Positions 12,431 to 26,400 of a stretch of 64,000 nucleotides of DNA are shown here, one piece after another; positions within the stretch are counted from its first letter, which is position 1; every line of letters begins with the position of its first letter. A program made the translations under genes and the position numbers. The DNA is taken from positions 24,104,686 through 24,168,685 of the forward strand of contig CM067507.1 in assembly GCA_034509495.1 (NCBI GenBank), written 5' to 3'. The DNA is from Acestrorhynchus altus (lineage: Eukaryota; Chordata; Actinopteri; Characiformes; Acestrorhynchidae). The notes below the pieces were generated by a model that was not told the DNA's origin, ran no database searches, and saw only the letters and a list, made by a program, of their open reading frames with translations.

Positions 12431-15400
12431 TACTGCCCAAAGGAGGTGAGGGCTGTATGCAGCTGCCTAAAAGTCTCAGCTAAATCTGGCTGGCTGAGGA
12501 AGAATCATACACAGCGCCCAGGGCAGGCCCGTCTGTGGGCCAGCTGACCCGCGCTAAAAAGAGAGCTGAATCTCCAGCACTTTGATGAAACTTAACTCCT
12601 GATGTTCACATTCTAAAGCAGAACTATGCTGAAGGTCGTGGATAATCACCAATCACTCCTGAGGACACAAACAACAAAGTCAGTAATTGTAATCCTTTAA
12701 ATGTCTGAGCCATCATCTGGCACCATCTCCCTTGTTTATTTAACAACTTGTTTGGGACTCAAAGGTCAGCAGGCTGTGACGCAGTTTCAGAGAATCAACA
12801 GGGGCAAGAGAAAGGAGTATGATTTATTGTGTCCTCCAGACATATTACAAATAACGTTTGTGCACCCTTGAACAAGCGCACAGTTATAGTCATAATTAAA
12901 AAAATTAAATCCTTGGGCCTGTGCAAAATTTAAAGCATCTTATAGAGTCAGAACTTGGTACCACTCACTGGCAGAAAACACGGCTACCAAAGACTTTGAA
13001 TGGAAACAGGAATGTAAAAGTCTATGACAAGGATCAAGCTGTGATGGATAAACGACTGGCTCAGAAGATCCACAAAACAGCAGGCAGGTCTTGTGGGTTT
13101 TTTTCTGGGTTATGTAGTACCAGCCAAAAGAAAGCACAACTGGTGAACTGGAAACAGGGTAAGGGGTGCTCATGTTCACTGATGCACATGGACATCCTAC
13201 CTGACAATTTACAGGACTTGCTGCTAAAGTTTTGGGGCCAGATACCACAGGACACCTTCATAGTCCATGCTAGTGGAACAATCTGGACCTACATAATATC
13301 ACGCAGGTATTAAATGTTATGGTGCACATAAACAAAAACACAGATGCACATATGTATGATAGACTGTATGCCATATAGACTCTGCCTCTCATGTAAATGT
13401 AAAAATGTAAAACAGGTTTAAATGTAAAAGAACACACTTATATACTGTAACATACTGTGGTAACAGACTGTATGATACAGCAGAAAGAAGATACTTAAAC
13501 AAGAGTAATCTTCAACCTCAAAACATGCTACTGCACCACAAACAGTCTGGCCCTGGTCTTCCAACACATTAACCTTAGCATCTGAAACAGTGTTCATGTT
13601 TAGCTCAGCCCTGAGTCACCAGTCCCCTGGAGCTCCATCAAATATCATGTCATCTCTGTGTGCAGCAAAACTTTGCCTTTCAGGTCAAGGGCAGTGCTTG
13701 TGGCCATACTAAAGGCTGGAGCGTGTAAGCTGTCAGAAATATCAATTTTACACACTACTGCACATCAGCACTCTCTTACCCATAGAGGACCTTCCTTTCT
13801 GCCAGGTCAGCCTGCCATAGGCTGACATATCAACTTGATTTACATCACCTAATGGCCTAAAAAGGGTAGTTTCGATTCATTTGGGCCTGTTTCCAGAATT
13901 CTTAACTGGACAAGTGACATTAACAGAACATTTATTCTAACACTTCAAAGAGACATTCAGGTAAATGGTTTTGATGGTCTGTACATTTCCCTTTGCAGAC
14001 ATTTCACATCATCCTAAAAGCCATTAAATAGATTAAAAACCCTCTGGAAGATCTTAAATTTCAGCTAATTTCAGAAAAATTCCGTATTTTTTAATGGATG
14101 TTATTTTTGGCTTAATCCAGTATATATAACATGGAACAACCAAGCAACCAGTCTCTGCCAAGGTACATATACATGCGTGATCCATGTATATGTTTGTGGC
14201 TAATTTGCCATTATCAAGATAAAATGATTATCCTCCTACGCATCAGATCTCAGCATGTGTTTTCTGGGTAGCATTTGATCACACTATCAGTCTCTTAATG
14301 ACAAATTTGAAAAATAAAAAAAATCCCTCATTTTTGTAAATATCAGCATAAAAAAATGCCTCCCACACTAGCTGGCCTACATAGGCTCATCTGATAGGAT
14401 CCAACTGATCATACAAATAGGCCTCCAGAGGACCAAGTCTAATTCCATGCACCTTATGACCTCTATACACTGAGCAAAAATCCTGAATCAGTTAATCTGG
14501 ACAGGTCTGCTTCCCCCTTTGACACTATGCTTTGGGTACATTAGAAGTCTGGCTGATGGCAAGCCATTAGCCTTCATCCTGCCAGCTCTGATCTAATGTA
14601 AAAAGCCCAGAGTGATATGTCCTCCATGTAGCTCCCTGTGTGTCACTCACACCTGGAGCTGCATTAGAAAGAGTCAGGCCTCAAATGAAACAGATGCTCA
14701 TTAACTACAGAGTTTCTGTTTCTCAATGTCTTTCACTTTTCATTCATGAGCACAGTGTGTCTAATCATACCTTTTCATTAAAGCACAGTTGAAGTGGGAA
14801 TTGAAGAATGAATGAGACATAAGAGTAGTCATTTTCCAGAAGCACTGGAGCATTGGAAGAGATTGGAATGCAAATGGAAAGATCGAATACAGCGTGGTCA
14901 GGCCATATCGCATCTGTCATGGCTGTAGGGGGAGTCATTTGGCTCAATGCTTTAAGCTGGTTCTGTCAGGGGAATAATTAATAGTACAATGAAACATATA
15001 TCAATCTTAATTTGTTCCCAGGTTAGAGAGAGGTCCCAAAGTGTTAGGAAATTTGTGCTTTTCGAGCATCATGTTGTCATGCAGAAACCTTGAAACTTAA
15101 TTTTTCTGTCAGACAGCAGATCTGTACATTGCATCAAAATTTCATGATGACTAGACCAATAGAAATGCTTAAAAATGACTTGTAAATAAATAATTTTACA
15201 GACTTCTATTGAAAACTATTCAATCTCTCTCTAATTAATCTCCTATAGAGTTGCCATTTATAGATACGTTATAGAAGGTTTCTGTGTCACAGCAACAATA
15301 TACACATATAAAGTGTACATCATAGCTTTCCAAAATAAGCAGGCTAGATTAGTCCTAGAGTAATTTCCTTCTGCATCAGCAATATATCAAAATGACAAAC

Positions 15401-18400
15401 TGCACTGAGATGGCAGTTATAGGCACAATGAGAGTTCCCACTTTTCATTGGCACTCATTAACAGACGGGAAAAAAAAAAAAAACAAAACAAAAACAAACA
15501 AACAGCAAACAGAGTCATCATTCCGGCATTTTGCATTGTGTCTTCCAGCTCCATGCTCTCTCGGGCTGATGAACAGAATTCAAATTCACCTCCGGCGACT
15601 GCACATCTGCATTTCAAAAGCAGCCGAGGGTGATGTCATCACGCTTGCTTGCATGGCAGATTTGAGCGCTCCATGAAGATTGCTCTGTGCATTTCAATGT
15701 CCTTTGTTTACAACAATGCTAAGTGTAGCAAAAGAAAAGTAGGCTACCAGTGAACTGAGGGAATGTGGAATGCATCTCTTGCATCTTAAAGCATTTAAGT
15801 CATATCTGTGGGAGCTTTCGCAACCTTTCACCTCTAAAGTGACATCTCTCAAGAACATCTTTCTTGCTTTTGAGATGTACACTACTGGTCAATAGATTTG
15901 GAATACCCTGATTTTTTCCTGTTTTAACTTACATTTATGCAAACTCTTACATGTTACAAAAGTAGTCCATAGCTATTGAAACAAATAAAGAAATAAAAAC
16001 AAAAAAACAATGTAAACAAAAAAGACTGGGCATTATAACTCATAAACAGGAGCGGTTTCCTTTGGCAGACTGTGCTAAGTACAGTGTCTTGAAAATGGAA
16101 AAAAAAATGAAGAGGCCTGGTACAGGAAGAGGTCTGACACACTCAAATCCACAACAGCATCAGAAGAAGAAGTTTCCCAGAGTCAGCAGCTTGTTTGAGT
16201 GGCAGCACAGATAGCTCCGACTGGAGTTTAAGTTTTAACTGTGAGGAAAAGACTTGGAGCTGCAGGTTTGACTGGTAGAGATGCAATAAGAACATAATCA
16301 CCAAGATGGCAAAAAAGCTGATGCCTAAGTTACACAACACTGCCAGTGGAGCACTGAAATCACTGAAGGTGTTCTAAAATGTTTGACACCACAATAATTC
16401 AAAGTTATTGCTTTGTTTGTGATGTGTACTAACTGTAAGATCAACACTAGAACTGGAAGAGGAGGAACCATGTGCAGGATTTAATAAGTTACTCACAGCC
16501 AGATAGAGCGCGGCATAGACACTGAGGGCTGCCTCTTTGGAGGGGAAGGTTTTGCGGGCTCGCAGGATGTCCTCCTCGTTGCCAGTGCAGGCCTCCTGGT
16601 GGCTGATGTAGCGCAAGGCTTGCTGGCAGCCCAGTGCTGTGTAGTTGGGTTTACACACAGTCAGAAAGTGAGGGGCCAAGTTCCCAGTAACAACCTGCCC
16701 TGCGTTCACGAAGATGTCCGTGGTGAAGAGGCCAAACATGTACACACCTGTAGGAGCAAAGAGTACAACAAATAATCCTTTATTTGTCTGGGAGAGATTT
16801 CTGTACAACACATGTAAATGTAGCACTTTCAGAGCATGAGAGTGAAGAGTTTTTACTGAATTGTTGAAAGTACACTTCACGGATCTCAAACAGACAAAAC
16901 ACAGACAGTTATCTGTCCCATTGTGGTTTGAAGTCATGTTGAGATACGTAAGCTAAGTATGGATTTGGAGCATAGAAATGAAGAAAACCTTTAAGATGCT
17001 AACAGCTGATTATAACCTGCATGAGGAAAGCCATCTGGAGAGTCAGGATTATAGCCTTTAGCAGTAACAAATTGGCCAACAAAACATAATTGGCCAAAGC
17101 TTTATGTAGGCTTCCAACCTGTCATCTGTTTGTGCCCATGCATCGTAATAAGGCTCTTTCTTCTTTGAAGAGCATTTTGCTGTCAGACATCAACAATGTC
17201 AAGACATCACTGTCATCAGTGGAGAATGCCGAGTTTCTTTCCTCTCTTCTGAAATGTCACATACTTGTTGCCAGGTTTCCGTTTTTCCACCTCAAATGAG
17301 CCCAAAAAGCTAAAATGACAGCACCATTATTACAGGCATTGCAGTCAACAATGAGTCATTTCAAAAGCATGAAAATGCATTTAGATGACGTTAACGAAGC
17401 CTCAATTAACACTGTTATGTTATCAAAGAGAACAAATCAAAGGGATAATATTTAGGGCTTAGGACGGACAAAACTCTGATTCTGGCACCAAAATCCAGAG
17501 CATAGCTCTTGTCTTCCTAGGCTGATATGCTTAATAAGCACCCCACTGCTTTACACAGTAGTAAAAAAAAGACAGCCACGATTTAAAGAATCAGCCAAGA
17601 ACTGCAGGAACGGTATTAAGCCAGCTTGAAACAAGATCTGAGGGCAATTGAATGTAGTACTGGAACTATAAAGATTATGTATTTTTATTTGTGTGGCCTA
17701 ACAACATTATTTTTGGTTAAAAGCTTCTGTTGTTTAGATTGGCAGCTGCAGTGACTCCTGCTTGGGGCTTTAAAAGGTCTTTGGTTGGCACCACATTGAT
17801 AACTTTGATGCTGACTGGAGTTCACCGCAACGGACTGCAGTACTGGGACCTGGCTTCAGATCAAAGCTGCAGGTGTAAGGCTCAGTTTGGTCCACAAATG
17901 GAACCATGTAGACAGTGTGGGAGTCTAAATGGACATGATCATGTTCATCAGCTGTCTAGTCCAGGAGAAAATGATACCCTCTCCTACACCCTGGTATCCT
18001 TCAAACACTGCATTAGGAAATTATATATTTTTTTCATTGTATATTTCGTATGTTCAAGTGCATGAATTTATATTCATTTCATTGAAATTTGTTTTAATCA
18101 GTACGACCAAATTATTTCATTTTGAGTTCAAGTACATTTGTAGGTAAACAGTACAATCTAGGGCTGGGCGTTATGTCACTATTTATATCTACAGTGGGGA
18201 AAATAAGTATTTAGTCAGTCACCAATTGTGCAAGTTCTCCCACTTAAAAAGATGAGAGAGGCCGTTAATTGACATCATAGGTAGACCTCAACTATGAGAG
18301 ACAAAATGTGAAAAAAAAATTGAGAAAATCATTTTGTCTGACTTTTAAAGAATTTATTTGCAAATAATGGTGGAAAATAAGCATTTGGTCAATAACAAAA

Positions 18401-20331
18401 GTTCATCTCAATACTTTGTTGTATATCCTCTGTTGGCAATGACAGAGGTCAAACGTTTTCTGTAAGTCTTCACATTGTGTTTTTACCAAATAGTTCTACT
18501 TTGGTTTCATCTGACCATATGACATTCTCCCAATACTCTTCTGGAACATCCAAATGCTCTCTAGCAAACTTCAGACGTGCCTGGATATGGACTGGCTTAA
18601 GCAGGGGGACACGTCTGGCACTGCAAGATCTGAGTCCCTGGCGTCGTAGTGTGTTGCTGATGGTAGCCTTTGTAACGTTGGTCCCAGCTTTCTGCAGGTC
18701 ATTCACTAGATCCCCCCTTGTGGTTCTGGGATTTTTCCTCACCGTTCTTGTGATCATTGTGACCCCACGGGCTGAGATCTTGCGTGGAGCCCCAGATCGA
18801 GGGAGATTAGTAGTGGTCTTGTAGGTCTTCCATTTTCTAATTATTGCTCCCACAGTAGATTTCTTCACACCAGGCTGCTTGCCTATCGCAGATTCAATCT
18901 TCCCAGCCTGGTGCAGGTCTACAATTCGGTTTCTGGTGTCCTCCGACAGCTCTTTCGTCTTCACCATAGTGGAGTTTGGAGTGTGACTGTTTGAGGTTGT
19001 GGGCAGGTGTCTTTTAAACTGTTAACAACTTCAAACAGGTGCCATTAATACAGGTAATGAGTGGGGGAAAGAGGAGCCTCTTAAAAAAGAAGTTATAGGT
19101 CTGTGACAGCCACAAATCTTGCTTGTTTGTAGGTGATCAAATACTTATTTTCCACCATTATTTGCAAATAAATTCTTTAAAAGTCAGACAAAATTATTTT
19201 CTCAATTTGTTTTTCACATTTTGTCTCTCATAGTTGAGGTCTACCTATGATGTCAATTACAGGCCTCTCTCATCTTTTTAAGTGGGAGAACTTGCACAAT
19301 TGGTGACTGACTAAATACTTATTTTCCCCACTGTATATCAGAATATAAACAGAGCATGATATGGGCCGAGGCAATATAATTTATATAGAGTTTTTAAATA
19401 GTATTTTATTTCAGTCTTGCAGAAACCTTGATTTGCTTCCTTGTTCTTCTCTGCCCCCTTCAAAGTGCTGTATCAAAGCATAATAATGGAAAATTGTGGT
19501 AGGAAAAGGTGCACAAGCACAAAAGCACGAGATGACCAAAATAATTAGAGGTCTATCGAGACACTTCATTGATATCCAGCAAAGGGGCTAGAACTGTAGC
19601 ATTTGTAACATCTGAAACAGAGAAAATTTCTGGGCTAAGGAGAAGAAGAACTGGACTGCTCTTAAGTCTGTGTTCACAAGTCTTCTTTTGAGATGAAAGA
19701 AAATTTTGGAAATCAAGAGTCCTAGTGTCTCAACTCAAGGTTCTAGAGCAGGTGTTGGCAAGCCCTTGAGCACATAACTGTAAAGGAGGAAGACCTGGAC
19801 TGCCTACCCCTGTTCTAGAGTCTACAGGAACCGAGTCTGGAGAATCAAAGTAGTCTGGAATAAAGTGTGAAGGTTATGCTTTATGATGCTAGATACTTCC
19901 ATCTACTGACAACCACCTGCCCACAGTGCCAACACTACTACCAAATGGTTGATGACCATAACATTACTGTGGTCGACAGGTCAGCCCACTCTCTGGATCA
20001 CATAGATAAAACCCATAGAGATTCTAAGAGTCAATATGAAGATGAGAGGCAACCAACACAAACATATTGATGAGATAAAAAAAAACCCAGAGCTTCAAAA
20101 ACATCTCAGGAGTGCTGCAAGCTGATTGCCTCCATGCCACACTACACTGATGTAGTAATTTGTGGTAAAGGAGCCCCAACCAAGTACTGAGAGTATAAAG
20201 AAGTTGGACATTTCTATACTGTTTTATGTAATTCCACTATAGATATTGGGGTATTGGGGTGGAAAAATGAATTTAATCCATTTTGAAATTGGAAGGCTGT
20301 AACATAATAAAATGTGCAAAAATGTGAATGC

Positions 20332-20413
<82 letters not shown>

Positions 20414-23400
20414 TGTGTGTGTGTGTCATCATGGCAATACAGATGTCTACAAAAGATTATTCCCTAATTAATCTCTTCAGCATTTAAGGAATCAATCTTG
20501 GCCAGAATCAAAGAGAATAAATCATTCTCATATACTTTCTAAGTAAGAGGCCAAGCAGTAAATCTATTCATTTCCTGAAAATGCATTTGACACTTGAGTT
20601 TTCAAGAGTTCCACAGTAACTAAATTTCAGTAGAGGGTTCATAGGGCTGCACAAGACACAGCAGCACAAACACTCTTTGAAGTCATCTTCAAATGCTCAT
20701 TCTTCCCAGCTCCCTGTTGTCATATTGGGAGCAAACCTAACAATAAGTCTCTCCCAGTCAGAGGTGGCAGGAAAACAGGGGAAGATAAAGAGCGAAAGCA
20801 AAGCAAGAGAGCATTTCTGAGCCAGGCATGAGCATGTCATGACCCACAGCCATTTTCTAAAATTAATCTCTCCCAAAGAAAAGCGTGATGTGACTCATTA
20901 TGCAAATAATAAGCAGCAGTGACTTCAGGTCACGAATCATATAACTGCAGTTAAACTCACTCAATTGACAAACAAAAAGCTCAGATTAGCAGTGTGGCAA
21001 ATGCCAGCAAAATGCTAAATGAAATTATTCAATGTTTTTCTTTTCCACCCAAGTCACAGTGTAACAAAGTTAAGGGTACAGACTACATCAAATTAGCGTA
21101 CGGTCCCAGACAATTATACCAATTCCCAAAGGTGAACACGCATTCTATTCATCTTATTTACCTACAGCACTAGAGCAGCCATTCACAGGGCTCTTCAAAT
21201 GAACAATGATCTGAAAATTCTTACAGTTTAGATTAGATTAGATTCAACATTGTCATTGTACAGAGTACAGGTACAGAGCCAAAGAAATGCAGTTAGCATC
21301 TCACCAGAAGTGCAATAAATAATACTATTTATTTAAAGTGCGGTAGTATCCATGCAGGTGGTGCAATAATTAAGGCAGGTATGAATGAAGTACTTTATTA
21401 TGACTATGTACAATAATAGTGCAAATGTGAATGAAGCACATGTGAGGAATAAGTGCAATAACAATGGTGCAAGGATGCAGATATGGGGCCGTGCACACGT
21501 TAATTACGTAGCAGTGTCCTTAAAATTATTAATTAAACTTCAGCAGGGTCACAGCCTCAGGGAAAAACTCTTCGTGAGTATGCTGCTGCAGGAGCAGAGG
21601 CTCATGTAATGCATGCCAGGAGAGTGAAAAGTATATGATTTGGGTGAGAAGTGTCCCTGATGATGTTTCTCACTCTTCCAAAGCAGCATCTGTGATAACT
21701 GTCCTGAATGGTGGGTAAAGAAAACCATGCTGAGATGCAGTTGGGCAGTATGTTCTCAATGGTACAGCAGTGAGGTAAGGTTCACCAGGATCTTGGAATA
21801 CAGGTGAGCTTTCTTAAGGCTCTGAAGGAAGTGAAGGTGCTGTTTAATAGCATAAAATAAAAATACCCTGCTGTTGTAGGAGTCATTTGCAGTGTTGTAC
21901 CAATTTCTAAGCAGTATATTGTAACATGGTTTTGCAGTGTTAGATTTGGAAAATGCAACTTTAGGCATGGTGCTGCTATTATCAGGTCAAGTCACCAACA
22001 TTCTGGGTTGGTTAATAGGGTTGTGTACTGGTAAGAATCTGATGATACGATACACATCACGTTACAGGGGTTTTGATCGTTTTCACATCTCATCTTTATT
22101 TGGCACATAAATACAAAAAATACCAGTTATTTTTGTTATTTATTATTATCATCATCATCATCATCATCATTATTATTATTATTATTCTTACAATATTTTA
22201 TAGACTTATATATACTATATTAACTATTGTTATACAACTAAGTTGTTTTTTGTTTGAGGGAAAAACAAACAAACAAACAATATTTTGACCATTTTTAAAA
22301 CTTTGATAATCAGCTAATTTCTTGATTGCTAACATAACTGACAGTGACTGGGAATAATAAGCAAATGATCAAGGAATCATGGGCGCTGTGTTTTCTAGCC
22401 ACCACTGCTTATCTAGTCAGATGCTTTTAGTGGGGTTAGGCAGATTCTCTTGGCACTGTGAGGGGAGCTTAGGAGAAACTCATCTGATCTGTCAGCTAAT
22501 ACCATCAGATACTTTAATGCCATCAGATACTTTAAATCAGTCCAACCCAGAAACTGTAGTCAGTAGTGAAAGCAGATTCAGAGCTAACAGCAGACAATAA
22601 AGACATCTATAAAGCTTTTATATAAAGAAAGCTGCATATCATGAATAAACAATTCATATTTAACATGCATTGCAGCAGGGGTAGTGAAGTCATTTGGAAG
22701 GGAAAACCGGGTGAGTGAAAAAATTAGCCTATTGGACTGTGTAAATGTAGGACTTAACAAAAGATGGGAGTGGATTTCCTGTGAGGATCAGGGTAATAAT
22801 CCCCTTCACTTCTGTATTCTTATCTCACAGTGACACGAGAAAGCATGAGAGCAAGCTATACACTGCCTCGCCATCATTCTTTCTCTTTTTATCAGCTAGA
22901 AAAATGTGACTGAAGTGAGGACCACAACGGCATTAGAAAAAAAGGACGAGGGTGTGAGAAAAAAGGTGAGGACAAATGACCTGTATCATAACAATATTAC
23001 GTTAGATAAAAAAACTCACCTAAAAACCGGAAGGTCCTGCGTACCAGAGGATTGAGGTAACAGCAGTCTCCGGTTACAATGGTCTTCTTCCTGGTGTCTG
23101 GATCTTTTGATGTGTACTGCATCAGGAACAACACTGCTTCCATCACTGTTATCTGAAACAGCATGAAATCACAGAGGGAAAAGAAAAAAGGCCTCAGGGC
23201 TTCAGAAATAAGCTGATTCTTCACAGTCTCTCATGAGCAGTCACATGCCTGACTTAACAAAGTCATAATACAAAGGAAGCTTATGGCCAGCCACTAAAAC
23301 AAGCTCCATCTGTAAACCACTTGCTGAATTCACAGCACCATATTGAGGGATAGATTAACTTGGCTTAGGCAGTCAGGTTCCATTACAAGGGCACTGATGG

Positions 23401-26400
23401 AAGACACTCAGGTTTCCACTGCTCACGGGTAAACCTGAAGATGAGTGAGGGTCTGAGATTTGCACAGGTTTAAAGGATTAAGATTTCTTGAGTTTTAATA
23501 AATATCATCACTGTGGGATTTGATACTGTCAACAGTGGAAAACTTTTAGATATTAGAAGAGATGTGATCAATATGCATTTTCTAATTGGACTTAAATTAC
23601 TAAAACAGTCAATGTCACCTGGAGAAGGCATTGAATTGGCTAAATTGTAAAAGATTAGGGCTCAAACTGTTGATGACCACTATATTTACATGTCCTTTCA
23701 ATAACGACATGCAAAACAACCACAGTTATAATTAAGGCTTTACATAGTGTACACAAGCATCAGCAGAAACAAGGTAAGTAATTATCCTAATGGTCATTTG
23801 CAGCATTTAGGTCAAACGCTCAAAAAGGTGTACCTCCAAAGCAGCTATCTATGGACTCCTGCAATGCAGGGAAAGTCTAATTGAAACTGTGAAATACACC
23901 TCTCCTATTTTCCGATCTCATTCTTTTTCTGGTATCCATTGGCAACGGCAGACTTCTTTTTTTCTTTTTTTCAATTATAGCATTTCACACACTGGTGACT
24001 GCTCCAGTCTCTGGTTTGTGGGACCAATGTACCTACTGTCTAACAACCCACCTGTTAGCACACTTAAGGCCCTCCAGACAAAAGAGGCAAAGTGTGTTGC
24101 ATATACAAAAGAGGTAAAAAGCAGAGTAAAATTGCACTGCTTTACAATGTCAAGAGCTCTGCATAAAACTGACCTGAATGGAAGAGCAGCGAGAGAAAAA
24201 ACGAGTCATGACTCAAACCATGAATCTAAACAATAATGTCGAAAATGTATTGCACTCAGAAGAGACAGGTGTAATGCTTTGTGTTTTCAGGAAAACCCTA
24301 CAATACCTATGACCTAAGAAACACCACCTGCACTACCCTGAAGCATGGTGGTGGCAGTGTGCAGTGGGGATGTATTTGAACAGGGATGTATTTGAAGGGG
24401 AATGTGAGGAAAATAGGCTTTAGTTTGGCCGAAAGTTCATATACAACGTGGCTCACAGTAGCCTAGTCACAGTCCATTATGGCAACTGTTGCAAGCTTCT
24501 TCCAATCGTAACCTATAAAAATACCCTAGAACAGTACAAAAATGTGGTACATTTACTTATGCAGCCAGCATGTATCAGATGTTTTCATGTCTACAACATA
24601 CTAAGTGCATCTCAAACAATTAAACTACTGTGGGGGGAAAAAAACGTACAAAAATGTAAGTTAGAATATTTAATTTCTAGTTGATAAATTACTTTTCAAA
24701 CAGTATAAATATTGTGCATATCATGATCAAGTTCACCACACACAACCACAATCGTGGAGAACACATTATAGTTGTCCAGAAGATGATCATCAGCCCTCCA
24801 CAAAGAGGCTAAGCCACAGGTTAGTGCTGAAAAGGCTGTCTGTTGTCAGAGAGCTATATCAAAGCATATTCCTAATTTGTCTGAGAGGGTAAAACGTGGT
24901 GGGAAAGCAGCACAAGTAACAGGGATGAGCAGAGCTTTGAGAGGATTGTCAAGAAAAGGCTTGGACAGAGGACAGATTGTTTTTGAGGGAGTGGCCGTGG
25001 CCCGGTGGTTAAGGAACCAGCCTTGTGACTGGAAGGTTGCCGGTTCAAATAGGTTCAACTGAAGTGCCCTTGAGCAAGGCACTGAACTGCCCAGCAGCTC
25101 CCTGGGTGCTGAGGATAGGGCTGCCCACTGCTCAGGGCATGTGTGCTCACTGCCCCCTGGTGTGTGAATTCACCAGTATGTATGTGTGTATCACTGTGTG
25201 AGGATGGGTCAAATACGCAGATCTAATTCCCAAGTGTGCTTCACACATTGGCTCAAATCGGTTTAATTACTTACTTGCAGATAGATGTCTGTGCATCAAA
25301 GTCCACCACACACAGGAATGTTCATTTTTTAAGATGCACTGTATCTCTGCAGTGGACTGGCAACCAGTCCAGAGAGTATTCCTGCCTTGCACCCAACAAT
25401 TCCAGTTAGGCCCTGGATCCACTGCAACTCTTGACAAAACTCAGGACAAAGCAGATGAGATTCTGCCTGACGGATTGACTGACTATCTAATACACTGTGC
25501 CTTCATTTGTCTTCGAAAAATGACAATAAAAAATTGTTGAATGAATGTCTAAGCATCAACTAAAATCCCGAAAATGTGGCTAGCATCCACAGACGTTCAG
25601 TATTTCCACAAGGTATTGTACATTAAAGAAAGAAGATAGATTGCACAGCCATAGAAAGAGTCCCTCTACTTGTTAACTTCTGAGCTTTGCTGGTCCCAGA
25701 GCACTAGCCCTTGTCTCATCTCTTGCATTGCTCAGTAGTGCTTTGGCCTGCTTCTCACACATAGGAACACACAGGATCTGCCCTGGGGCACTCCAACACT
25801 GCCAGGGTGATTTATGCGAGCCTGTAGCTGATCTTCACTCTGCTCACCCATGAATGAGCTCTTAGAGCTCTTAGCTCCACGTATAAAACAGAAACTCTTT
25901 TCCAAAGTTAGGAAACCTACCCACAAACTCACACTCACTACATACACAATCACAAGATAAAAACGAGAAAAAGCGCTGCTCCCACCAAACCCCTCCTTCT
26001 CACAACCGCCCAAAGCCTCACCACACAGTAAATCTGGGTTATGTGCGTCCTGAGGAAAGAGAGCAAAGCAACCTAGCTTCATTAGTTCAACTCTGTTCAC
26101 TTTGCATATCTCTGTGTTGGTGCAACCCTGGTGCAATGGAAGAATCATGCATGCGATGCACCATATTTGCATGTGTGTACAATAGAAAGTATAATGAAAC
26201 TGGGATGGTCACGATAAATTAATGATAATATGCATACTTTAAATTCCCCTATTGCTCAATGCTGAAATTTTTTATGATTTTTTATTCATATGCATTCTAT
26301 GTATTTGTAAACTTTGTTAGCTAACTAGTAATATAATTAATGGCAGCCCTAATAAAAGCATATTATGTATGTGGCACAATAATTAGCTTGATACAAATTA

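Larger units (their letters stand above)
10415..16496 (-). other. plppr5: plppr5 intron 3
   Basis: A 6.1-kb intron with a (CA)36 tract, a Tc1-like transposase relic (about 11100-11560), a second Tc1-like end (about 11850-12382) with an adjoining (TG)n, and a fragment at 13185-13325. The remainder, including 13330-16490, is AT-rich unique-looking DNA with no exon seen. Confidence 0.8.
16748..23019 (-). other. plppr5: plppr5 intron 2
   Basis: A 6.3-kb intron with the Tc1-like element at 18192-19333, further transposon relics to about 20335, a long (TG)n and an antisense non-LTR fragment at 21226-21845. The stretch 22360-22600 has two copies of CCATCAGATACTTTAA. No exon-like sequence was recognised. 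Confidence 0.8.

Noticed and set aside
12921..13313. A 130-codon plus-strand frame
   Set aside because: Its right part is a Tc1-like end and its left part shows no protein family signature; likely decayed transposon sequence.
16374..16937. A continuous 187-codon minus-strand frame across exon 3
   Set aside because: Only 16497-16747 matches PLPPR5; both sides pass through clear splice sites and become nonsensical.
22500..22545. Two copies of CCATCAGATACTTTAA considered as the start of a repeat array
   Set aside because: Only two units, no spacers or further copies; not a CRISPR or satellite array.
24998..25070. A possible tRNA gene (A and B boxes)
   Set aside because: The boxes belong to the head of a SINE; no foldable acceptor stem or full cloverleaf is apparent, and a SINE body follows.
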